A DNA stretch of 64,000 bases from Paramoeba atlantica (Eukaryota; Discosea), in the NCBI GenBank assembly GCA_977017575.1, contig CDRNVI010000040.1, forward strand, positions 186,001 through 250,000. Reading direction: 5' to 3'. Shown piece after piece: positions 48,886 to 57,278 of this stretch. Position numbers and translations under genes: made by a program. The notes under the pieces are model-generated. The model made no database searches, had not been told where the DNA came from, and was given only the letters and a program-made list of their open reading frames with translations. How positions within the stretch are numbered: the stretch's first letter is position 1; every line of letters starts with the position of its first letter.

Positions 48886-50205
48886 ATGGGGTCAAACACT
48901 CACTTCCGGATTTCATGTCCTGGAAAAGTACTCATTGTGGGGGGATACGCGATTCTTTATCCAGAAAACAAGGGGCTTGTACTTACCACCTCTGCTCGTT
49001 TCTACTCTGATATAACGACAAACTTGAGTCAGAACTCAACGGGATACATTGAAATACGCTCAAGTCGCTTTGACACAGTGTACGCTATAAAGTATAATGC
49101 CAAGGGTATTATGTGGCGCGTTTCGGAGGCAACCAATGTGTACGTGGAGTATGTGGTAACATGCATAGTAACATACGTGGTGGCATGGCATAAGCTACAT
49201 GAAAAAGACGTGCCCTTGCGTTTCATTACTGTTGATCTCAATGCGGATGACGCTTTCTACGGTGCTAGACGCGAGGTGGATCAGGAAATTTTTAAAAAAG
49301 ATGGCGCTTCCTTTCACAAAACAGGAATTGGGTCAAGCGCTGCTCTAACGGCTAGCCTGACGGGCGCTCTTCTGTATACCTTCTTTCCGTCTGAAAATGA
49401 GACAAAGTTTTCAGATCGATTTCTTGAGGATGCTCACGTTCTGGCGCAATTGGCTCATTTTCAAGCTCAAGGTGGGAAAGGAAGTGGATTTGACATATGC
49501 AGCGCAGTTTACGGGACTGGCATTTATCGGCGCTTCAGTCCTGAAATTTTCTCCGGTGTTTCATTTCGAAAGCTAGAGAGTTCGATATCATTAGAGAATT
49601 TCTTCAGATCATATCTTTGCGGCAATGTTCGACTCGATCACTACCATGAGCAAAAAAATCATGGATCTTTTTCCAGCGAAAGGGAGGATGGAAAGGACAC
49701 ATCTATTCACATTGTCTTAGCTCAAGCAGGAGAAGGCTCTTCCACAAGATCAATGGTACATTCTGTTATGAAGCACTTACAAGAACACCCCAACTCTACT
49801 GCATGGGCCTCTTTGGTTAAGGCAAACCACGAGTTCATGGAGCTTTGGGGGCTACTGGAGACTTCATGTTCCACTTCGTCCGAAGAAATTTGTATTCACA
49901 TGCAACGCGTGTTTCGTAGAATTCGTGAAAGTCTACGTGCTCTTGGTCTCGGTGCTAAATGTCCCGTGGAACCCTTAGAATATGAGGCCGTATTGAACTG
50001 TATATCGGATATAAAAGGCGTCATATGCGCAGGATGCCCCGGATCAGGTGGCTACGACGCTATATTTGCAGTTGTAAAAGGTTTAGAAAATAAGCGCTTA
50101 GTACAACACTTTCTCAGTCATACTGTGGAAAATCAATTACCTGAATTTAAAATTATTCGTGCTGATCTTGGAAACAAAGGTATTGTGATGGACAAACTGG
50201 ACTAA
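48886..50205 (+). CDS. ERG8: Phosphomevalonate kinase (GHMP family)
   Basis: This 439-residue protein begins at ATG 48886 with SCPGKVLIVGGYAILYPENKG, the GHMP N-terminal strand of phosphomevalonate kinases. The phosphate-binding motif TGIGSSAALTASL contains G147-I-G-S-S-A. GGKGSGFDICSAVYGTGIYR (about 198) and SGGYDAIFAV near the C-terminus are further ERG8 signatures. It phosphorylates 5-phosphomevalonate in the mevalonate route to isoprenoids; the kinetoplastid enzyme is glycosomal or cytosolic (known of the group). I see no clear PTS1 at the C-terminus (MDKLD). Confidence 0.93.
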   Translation: MGSNTHFRISCPGKVLIVGGYAILYPENKGLVLTTSARFYSDITTNLSQNSTGYIEIRSSRFDTVYAIKYNAKGIMWRVSEATNVYVEYVVTCIVTYVVAWHKLHEKDVPLRFITVDLNADDAFYGARREVDQEIFKKDGASFHKTGIGSSAALTASLTGALLYTFFPSENETKFSDRFLEDAHVLAQLAHFQAQGGKGSGFDICSAVYGTGIYRRFSPEIFSGVSFRKLESSISLENFFRSYLCGNVRLDHYHEQKNHGSFSSEREDGKDTSIHIVLAQAGEGSSTRSMVHSVMKHLQEHPNSTAWASLVKANHEFMELWGLLETSCSTSSEEICIHMQRVFRRIRESLRALGLGAKCPVEPLEYEAVLNCISDIKGVICAGCPGSGGYDAIFAVVKGLENKRLVQHFLSHTVENQLPEFKIIRADLGNKGIVMDKLD

Positions 50206-50562
50206 GAGGCTACACCGCGGAGCACCGCAGCCATCCGTAATACGAGAACGTTATCCTTAACGAACGAGCTTTCGGGGAATTCTTCCTCAGATTTCGAGGA
50301 ATTCTTCACAGCCATAAAAAAGTATGTCAGAAAGTAATATTCTGAGCAACTACATTTTCATGAGCTTTATCCCATAGTTTCTTATTATTTAGCAATGACT
50401 ATTTTATCGTATACAATATTACAGTGCAATGTAATCATATGCAATGTTATTGTTTGGCTGAATTGTCTTGTTGATTCACCTTAATAGATGCCTTTCTTTT
50501 TATTTATCGGTTTCATATAACCATCAGAGCGGCAGGAATGGGTTAACGTGGCCGCTATTTCC
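50206..50562. other. Intergenic region
   Basis: No gene is seen. GAATTCTTC is repeated directly near 50277 and 50302, and the 3' half is T-rich. Confidence 0.4.
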
Positions 50563-52404
50563 ATGGGATCTTTTTTATCAAAAGCTACGATCACACCTTC
50601 CGAATTGTATAGCGCAAGTGCAGCGAGTACTCCCCATGTGGAAAGGCGTCATATCAATGTAGACCTCTGCGCAGAAGAAGAAACAGACATTACAGATCCC
50701 ACACTTTCTTCCACCAGAAACAACTCCCCAATAGAAATAAAAGATGCGGACCTGATCGGCAATGATTTATGCACCACACCAATAATAGGCGGAGAGGATA
50801 CTTTTTATGCGTACACTACGTACGAAACCAAGTTTCAGACTAGTTTACATGCGTGCGATAACAAAGTAGATCTGATTGATAACTACCGTCAAAAACAAAA
50901 AACGGTTGACACAGTTGAAGGTAATAAACTTAATGGGGTAGAGAAGTCACTTTTTCGACATTCTAGAGTACATCCTCTTAGGGGGTCTCATACTTCTGCG
51001 TTGAATTGCCGCAGCGATACTCGTGACGACGATCTACGAACAGAACGAACGGACCCTATCACGGGTGCCACGCCTCCTTCTAGCCCGCGATCTTCGCGTG
51101 GCTGGGCACTGCTTCGGAGTGTCGATGATCAATGCTATCCTTCTTTTTTAATCGAGAGCGACGTCTTCCGATTTGGCAGAAATGCGAATATGGAAGGTAC
51201 ACTGACTAAGTACCGTCAAATTAGCAGTGTACATTTTACTATTACGCGTCACAGGTGTCGTGCGAACGTAGAACCGGAAGTTGAACTGTACGACCAGAGC
51301 AGCAATGGAACGATAGTAAACAATCTTTGCATTCACCAAGACAAGTACGTTAAGCTTCGCAACGGGGATCACATTGCTGTTGCGGTGATGGATCCGCAAA
51401 AAAAATATTTAAAATGGACCTTTTTTATTAATTCGGTTGTACACCGCGCACTACTTGAGCGGCCGCTAAGTACGAGACGATGTCGAGAGTATAAAGTAAG
51501 TGCTACCTCACTTGGAAAGGCACGCACGGTTGTACAAGGAGAAGATGTAACGACGGGAGAGATCGTGGCCATTAAAAGAATATCGCGTTCAACTTCGAAT
51601 CTTTCGAACTGTGAGCGAGAAATTTCTATCATGACAACGCTGCATCATGATAAAATAGTAAAATACTTGGGGTGTCGTATTTTTCCAAAATATGCACTGC
51701 TCTACATGGAATGGTGCGAAGGAGGCTCTCTGAGGTCCCGTATTGATGCGAATCGTGGAAGGCACTTGCGCCCTTCTCTGCTTGCACGACATGTACAGCA
51801 ATTACTGCTAGGACTTCGATACTTGCACAGTCGAGGAATATGTCACAATGATATTAAAGCATCGAATATTTTGTTTACGAAGCGAAACGAGCTAAAAATA
51901 TCTGATTTTGGCCTCAGTTGGTCCAAGCACTCTAGTGTTGAGATGCCAACCTTGGGAAGCGTGCTTTGGGCGGCTCCCGAAATTCTGAGAGAGCAACCTT
52001 ACAGTTTTAAAAGTGACGTCTGGTCGTTAGGGTGTACTATTATCGAAATGCTCACAGGTTTGCTTCCCTGGAGTGAGATTTCTGATATTCTGACTTTGAC
52101 TCCCTACGAGGCCAAGTGGCGCATCTTAAAAGAAAACAGGCCCCCTTTCTACCCTTCTGATATTTTGGATACCAACGGCACCGCATTTCTTGAAAGTTGT
52201 CTAAATTTAGACCCTGGTAAAAGGCCGGAGTGCAACACCTTGTTAAATCACTCGTGGTTAGATTTTGAGCACTGCGATGAGCCTTCTGTCAATGTTAGTC
52301 TCTCGAGCGTGGCGCTAACTTCGTCCTGGTACAGTCCAACAGGTTCTATTAGACTTGGATCAGAGTGCAGCGAAGGAATCGCATTACCTCCCTCATCTTC
52401 ATGA
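50563..52404 (+). CDS. FHA-domain serine/threonine protein kinase (STE-like)
   Basis: The chosen start is ATG 50563 (MGSFLSKATITP, with a Gly at position 2 that could be myristoylated). Residues about 195-290 form an FHA domain: FRFGRNANMEGTL, SSVHFTITR, and SSNGTIVNN. A kinase domain follows: VAIKRI with K338, a YMEWCEGGSLRSRI hinge typical of STE11/STE20 kinases, catalytic loop HNDIKASN (428-435; Asn replaces the Arg of HRD but Asp430 remains), D448-F-G, and LWAAPE with DVWSLGC. Catalytic residues appear intact. The FHA part would recognise phospho-Thr partners. The non-RD type suggests no need for activation-loop phosphorylation, which is inference. Confidence 0.9.
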   Translation: MGSFLSKATITPSELYSASAASTPHVERRHINVDLCAEEETDITDPTLSSTRNNSPIEIKDADLIGNDLCTTPIIGGEDTFYAYTTYETKFQTSLHACDNKVDLIDNYRQKQKTVDTVEGNKLNGVEKSLFRHSRVHPLRGSHTSALNCRSDTRDDDLRTERTDPITGATPPSSPRSSRGWALLRSVDDQCYPSFLIESDVFRFGRNANMEGTLTKYRQISSVHFTITRHRCRANVEPEVELYDQSSNGTIVNNLCIHQDKYVKLRNGDHIAVAVMDPQKKYLKWTFFINSVVHRALLERPLSTRRCREYKVSATSLGKARTVVQGEDVTTGEIVAIKRISRSTSNLSNCEREISIMTTLHHDKIVKYLGCRIFPKYALLYMEWCEGGSLRSRIDANRGRHLRPSLLARHVQQLLLGLRYLHSRGICHNDIKASNILFTKRNELKISDFGLSWSKHSSVEMPTLGSVLWAAPEILREQPYSFKSDVWSLGCTIIEMLTGLLPWSEISDILTLTPYEAKWRILKENRPPFYPSDILDTNGTAFLESCLNLDPGKRPECNTLLNHSWLDFEHCDEPSVNVSLSSVALTSSWYSPTGSIRLGSECSEGIALPPSSS

Positions 52405-52626
52405 GAAACACGAAATAGTAAAGGTAAACGCTTGATAGTAAGGTAAAAGCAATTTATTCTCATGTGCATTATTTTCAAAATAATATTTTGTGAGCTTGGG
52501 ACTTCGTCCTTTTAAGGCTTCACTTCATAAGGTTTTTACTTCATTTCCTCTATCTGTGGCGGCATCTTGATTTGTTACCACCGTTTTTGATTCTTTGGAT
52601 ATCAATTACAACGTTTTTTTCTAGCC

Positions 52627-54132
52627 ATGAATCCAAGCACGGCATCAAATGCCTTTTCATTGGCGAAACGTTCTTTCTTATCTGGAAGTAATCGACGTAT
52701 AAAAGAGCGCATGAAGAACTTGAGCACTCTACGCGCATGCTTACAACAACATCGTGACGAACTTCTTAGTGCGCTTTATAAAGACTTGCGTCGAGCTCAG
52801 AATGAAAGCGCGTTGTTAGAAATAGATTGGTGTGTCGCCGAGATCAACAGTATGCTCAAGAATCTGCACACATATTCTACACCGGAACGATTTTCGTGTT
52901 ACCAAAAGCCCTTATTGAACATTCTTGACGATGTTTACATTTCTCCTCAGCCCAAAGGGGTTGTACTGATTGTTGGTCCTTGGAATTATCCGGTCCGTAC
53001 CTTAATTGGGCCCCTTATTGGCGCTATTGCAGCAGGCTGCGTAACTGTGCTGAAACCTAGTGAGGTTTCTGCTCATACAACAGACTGTTTGAAAAGGATT
53101 ATTTCTCATTCCTTACCTTCTGAAGTGGTACAAGTCTGTCCAGGAGACGCGCAACTTGCGGAGCAACTGGTAGACCAAAACTGGGATCATATTTTCTTTA
53201 CCGGAAATAAAACTGTTGGATCTCATGTAATGATGACGGCAGCAAAATATCTGAGCAGTGTGACACTTGAACTGGGTGGGAAGAATCCCTGTATCGTAGA
53301 TTGTGGAATAGATATGGAAGTCGCGTGTCGTCGAATCGCTTGGGGGAAATTTCTAAACGCAGGTCAAACCTGTGTTGCTCCCGATTATGTGTTGGTCCAC
53401 CAAAATATGACTGAGAAATTTATACGAAATGTTAAAAAAACATGTGAGGAATTCTTCAGCAAATACGTGGAAAAGTGTCCTCACTATGGACGCATCGTTA
53501 ATGTGAAACATTTTGACCGGCTTAGCCGTCTACTTCAGTGCGGAAAAGTTGTCTTTGGGGGAGATACAGATAGAGACGATCTATACATTGCACCGACCGT
53601 GATAATTGATGCCCAAGAGGGGTCAGAGCTCTGCTTTGAAGAGATATTTGGTCCTATACTACCAGTCATATCGTTTGCTTCTTGGCAAGAAGTTTTAGAC
53701 ATTGTACGAAAAAGAGCAAATCCATTAGCCGTGTATCTTTTCACATCAGATGATTGTACTATAAAAATGTTTGAAGATACGGTACCTTCCGGTGCTTTAG
53801 TAGTCAATGACGTTATACTTCAGTGTGCATGTCCTCTTCTGCCATTCGGAGGTATACGCACCAGTGGAATTGGGGCATACCAAGGTAAATATTCTTTTTC
53901 CGAATTCTCTAACTATAAATCTATACTGAAACGTACCACGAAATTAGAATTCATAAATTACCTTCGGTATCCACCCATTACCTTTAAAAAATATTTTTTC
54001 CTTTATTCGCTCCTATTTGCTGACCGTTTTCGCAATTGGGGTAATTTAAAATACTGGCAAGGTTGCTGTGCACTTTGTCTAGCACTAATTGCGGTTTTCT
54101 GCACAAGTAAGTTACTATCTGGATTAATTTGA
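52627..54132 (+). CDS. Fatty aldehyde dehydrogenase (ALDH3 type), C-terminally membrane anchored
   Basis: This 501-residue protein starts at ATG 52627. GPWNYPVRTLIGPLIGAIAA, VTLELGGKNPCIV (E215), NAGQTCVAPDYVLV (nucleophile C249), and EEIFGPILPV are ALDH signatures, with the short N-terminus of the ALDH3 group. The last 25 residues (CCALCLALIAVFCTSKLLSG) form a hydrophobic tail anchor like that of ALDH3A2, which oxidises long-chain aldehydes at the ER. NAD(P)+ is the cofactor. Confidence 0.95.
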   Translation: MNPSTASNAFSLAKRSFLSGSNRRIKERMKNLSTLRACLQQHRDELLSALYKDLRRAQNESALLEIDWCVAEINSMLKNLHTYSTPERFSCYQKPLLNILDDVYISPQPKGVVLIVGPWNYPVRTLIGPLIGAIAAGCVTVLKPSEVSAHTTDCLKRIISHSLPSEVVQVCPGDAQLAEQLVDQNWDHIFFTGNKTVGSHVMMTAAKYLSSVTLELGGKNPCIVDCGIDMEVACRRIAWGKFLNAGQTCVAPDYVLVHQNMTEKFIRNVKKTCEEFFSKYVEKCPHYGRIVNVKHFDRLSRLLQCGKVVFGGDTDRDDLYIAPTVIIDAQEGSELCFEEIFGPILPVISFASWQEVLDIVRKRANPLAVYLFTSDDCTIKMFEDTVPSGALVVNDVILQCACPLLPFGGIRTSGIGAYQGKYSFSEFSNYKSILKRTTKLEFINYLRYPPITFKKYFFLYSLLFADRFRNWGNLKYWQGCCALCLALIAVFCTSKLLSGLI

Positions 54133-54249
54133 AAGCTACGTATTGTATCTTTGGGAATCTGAATATCTTACCTAACACATGAAGTTTTGTTAAATCTCTT
54201 TTCTAGCTACGATGTAAATTTAAACGGCACTTTCGGGGCGACTCATTTC

Positions 54250-54358
54250 TTTTTTAGGCTCTTCGTTAAACGCGGTGGTTGTTTTCAACTTAGAAGTCAC
54301 TCATGCTGCGTGCTTCGCGTTGAAAACTACCACCGCGTTTAACGAAGAGCCTAAAAAA
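54250..54358. repeat. Long palindromic hairpin element, copy 3
   Basis: It is the same hairpin as at 16859, in the same orientation, with arms of about 40 bp that are nearly perfect complements. Confidence 0.85.
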
Positions 54359-54744
54359 GAAAAATCGCCAAAAGATCAAGAATAATCTACTTTTTTGGGG
54401 GGAAAAGCTCGATTTTTCGGCAAAAACTGCGAAATTTTACACCGAATTTGGGCCGTTTTGGATGCCTTACCAGTAGGGGTAGGAGGCGAATCTGACGAAA
54501 AAGACGTCGTAGAATGGTAGCTGAGGTCCCAAACTCCTAAAACATGTTTTAGGAGTCGATTTTGGAAAAATAATATTTTTACTTTTTTTTGGGTCAAAAA
54601 AAAAAAAATTGTCACCCCAAAAATTTCGGAAACTTTGACCTTGTCGGACCCCTCCCGCGCGTACCAGGGGGGGTACCCCCATGGGGGGGGGGGAATTATC
54701 GCCGCGGTCTACTCTACCACTTCCCTGCGCTTGATTTTCTATTA
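54359..54744 (+). repeat. Interspersed repeat copy (e) of the two-block family
   Basis: It is close to 16968-17345, with block 1 at about 54495-54577 and block 2 at about 54608-54735. It is cut at its right side by the Tc1-like element; TATTACTGTGTTTCTCTTTA just after that element (55680) resembles the right terminus of the family, so the Tc1 element probably inserted into copy (e). Confidence 0.75.
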
Positions 54745-54746
54745 TA

Positions 54747-55679
54747 AACCCCCGCTCACGAAAAGTGACCCCCCTCTTTTTTTTCGTACAAATGTCCGTT
54801 TGAGCTCATTTTTGTTGCATTTTGCAGATCTCAACACAAGGACTTTGCGCGTGCAGAAATGAGACAAAAAGAAACGAATACGCACAATTTAGAGAGGAAT
54901 TACCATTTTGTCACTTTTTCGCCCTTCAATCTTATACACTCCTTAAGTTGAGAATCAAAACTTAATACTGTTTTGTCGATCACTATTTGAGTTAAAGAAG
55001 ACCATGCTTTACATACACATCGGATAAGTGAAGGTTTGTCCGATGGGGTTTGTTCGTCTACCGCCTCTTGGACCATAGACCAGACGTTTTCTATGGGGGA
55101 AAGGTCGGGCGAGTTGGGGGGCCAGTTTCTTAGAACATCACTCATTCAATTCTCAATATACTCTTTGGAGGCACGGGCAGTATGTGCCGTTGCCCCATCC
55201 TGTTGAAATACACTATTAGGGGGGAAATCTACCTGTTTTAATGTTTCTATGTACGTCTCACTTGTAATAGATGTGTCATTGTAGATGTCTCACTTGTAAT
55301 AGATGGTCACAGGACTCAAAGTGTATTCCCCGCTAGATTTTTTTTCGTTCAGATATTTTTTGATTATCCTTCTAGAGACGTTAAAATCACGGGATAATTG
55401 TTTTATCGGAACACCTTCTGCCTGTCTCATCTTCAAAAGAACCTTACCACTATCCGTAAGCCCCCCTTTTGGGAGCCGATATGGTGATTTGGTAATTTTT
55501 GGAAAAAAAAGTTGAAAAACCAATTATGTTTTTTGACTAAATTTTAAAATTTTAAAATGAGCTAAAAACAGCGGGAACGTACAGATCTCGAAATTTTGAA
55601 CGAAAAAGTGATATGATAACCCACCGACGCCCCCCTGTGCTAAAAATAAGGGGGGGTCACTTATTCGTGAGCGGGGGTT
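54747..55679 (-). mobile_element. Tc1-like DNA transposon, internally deleted
   Basis: The terminal inverted repeats begin AACCCCCGCTCACGAA at the left and end TTCGTGAGCGGGGGTT at the right, extending about 28 bp into GTGACCCCCC. TA dinucleotides flank both sides (54745-54746, 55680-55681), the expected Tc1/mariner target duplication. The transposase is on the minus strand and broken. Confidence 0.85.
54900..55523 (-). pseudogene. Tc1-like transposase remnants
   Basis: The N-terminal helix-turn-helix is at 55523-55290 (GVPIKQLSRDFNVSRRIIKK). The frame from about 55235 to 54900 holds VFQQDGATAHTARASKEYIE, an in-frame TGA, then NWPPNSPDLSPIENVW. These are the second and third acidic positions of the DDE/D site. 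The segment with the first catalytic Asp is deleted at about 55240-55300, where an 18-bp sequence (ATCTATTACAAGTGAGAC on the minus strand) is duplicated. Confidence 0.85.
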
Positions 55680-55953
55680 TATTACTGTGTTTCTCTTTAC
55701 ACTCCCGTTCACATTTACTGCCCGCAATTGAGTGAGCGGCTCGTGGGAGCTTTTTAACTAATTCCTTCGCGATACGACATGTACGTCCGTTGTGCACCTT
55801 AGAAAAATGCGTTTTCGTTCATTATCTCCATATTAACGCAGCTAGAATATATTTACGTGATTTTTATCCATTTTTCTACGTTCACATTTCGTATTTTTCA
55901 AGATTTTCGCATTTTTTTTGCTATAAAACATTATTTCGTACGCCAATTGACCA

Positions 55954-57119
55954 ATGTATCATCCAGACGATGGTCTAATCCGCCTTCTGAATGGAAAACT
56001 CATGTGTCTTGATGCAGACGGCTATGATGCCCCACAGGTTACACAGAATGAGGTTTCTGACTGCGGGCTGTACGACACCCCGAGAATTACAACATCAGTT
56101 GCAACCCGCGTGAAAAAGGAAATCACCGGTCTGATTGCTGTCGGTGAGCTCTCCGACTACGATAAACCGATTATCACCACTTCAGTCGGAACCCGCGTGG
56201 GGGAGGACAGTATCGATCCAATCCCTGCTTCAGTGGCAAGAGGGTTTGACGTTCACAAGGCTCCGCAACATAACACGCAAAGAAAATATGCAGATGTGAA
56301 AAAAATTCGACGTTTGTCAAGCAAAATCAAACGTTTTGAAACGAAGATAGAAAAAAACTGCAAAAATTTTGCTATTGCGCTAGAGAACCTAGCAACTTTG
56401 CGAGAAGAGAACGTCATTTCAGCCAACACCAAAAAGAAATTAGAAGAGCGAAATAGACTCATAGAAGCAGAGTGTGATTCCAAGGCACTACATGAAAAGC
56501 ATTTTTTCGAGATGATGCTCAGGCAAGACTCGACCTTATTCGACCGTTTGGTTTTCTCTGACGAAACACCAATTTTAGCAGGAGATCTGAGCAAGAAGGC
56601 ATGGCAGCACCCTGACGCTCCCGTCTTTATGGGTCGCACTCATCATCCAACGCAAGTTATGGTGTGGGGAGCTTTTGATAGATTCAGAAATTACACGTAC
56701 CATTGGTGCGCGTTCGAAGAATTTTATTATTCCTACATTGCATCAGGAGGAACAGAAGCCATTCCACCGAACAAGGGCTTGGGAAGTTTATATTACCGCA
56801 AGGAAATATTAGACAAAACTTTTTTGCCATGTCCCAAGACCGTAATTCTGTCCTGGTGGATGATGGAGCCCCTGGGCATCGAGCGAAGGATACGATGCAG
56901 TGGTGGGAAGCTCGCGGGGATCTTACCATGCTACGCTTACTGCAAGCAGAGGAAGATGGGCCTTTTCTTCGTTGGCCAGCGGACTCCCCTGATCTCAACC
57001 CGATAGAGAATCTTTGGGACGCAGTAAAGCGCTTCAAAAATAAGAAGAGGCCACGAACCAGGCAAGAAATTATGTTCCTCTTTATATTTTCACTGTTTTT
57101 GTTCACTTTTTTCCAATAA
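55954..57119 (+). pseudogene. Tc1/IS630-type transposase with a frameshift
   Basis: The first frame (ATG 55954 to about 56830) has an unusual N-terminus with a repeated unit (YDTPRITTSVATRV and YDKPIITTSVGTRV), a coiled-coil stretch, then LVFSDETPILAGDL and THHPTQVMVWGAF, the first catalytic Asp region. The second frame continues with SVLVDDGAPGHRAKD and LRWPADSPDLNPIENLWD, giving the other two acidic positions. The shift lies around 56820-56845. The end of the second frame runs into the repeat-family terminus (57075-57119). Confidence 0.85.
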
Positions 57120-57140
57120 TAGAGGGTAGAGCGGTAATTT
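57075..57140 (-). repeat. Terminus shared with repeat copies (a) and (c)
   Basis: TTTTCACTGTTTTTGTTCAC and AGAGGGTAGAGCGGTA are the complement of the ends at 8985-9055 and 34601-34680. A further solo piece (GGAGCGGTAGTTATACAAT) is at about 59579. Confidence 0.7.
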
Positions 57141-57278
57141 CGCTTCATTTCCATTGAGAAAATGCATGAAAGGATCATTTACTGTATTTGAGCTGAACAG
57201 ATAGTTTGAACAACGGACTGTTTTTTTTTTCAGAAGTACATGTTTTAGTGTTTTTTACTGTTAGAATCGATTTGAATA

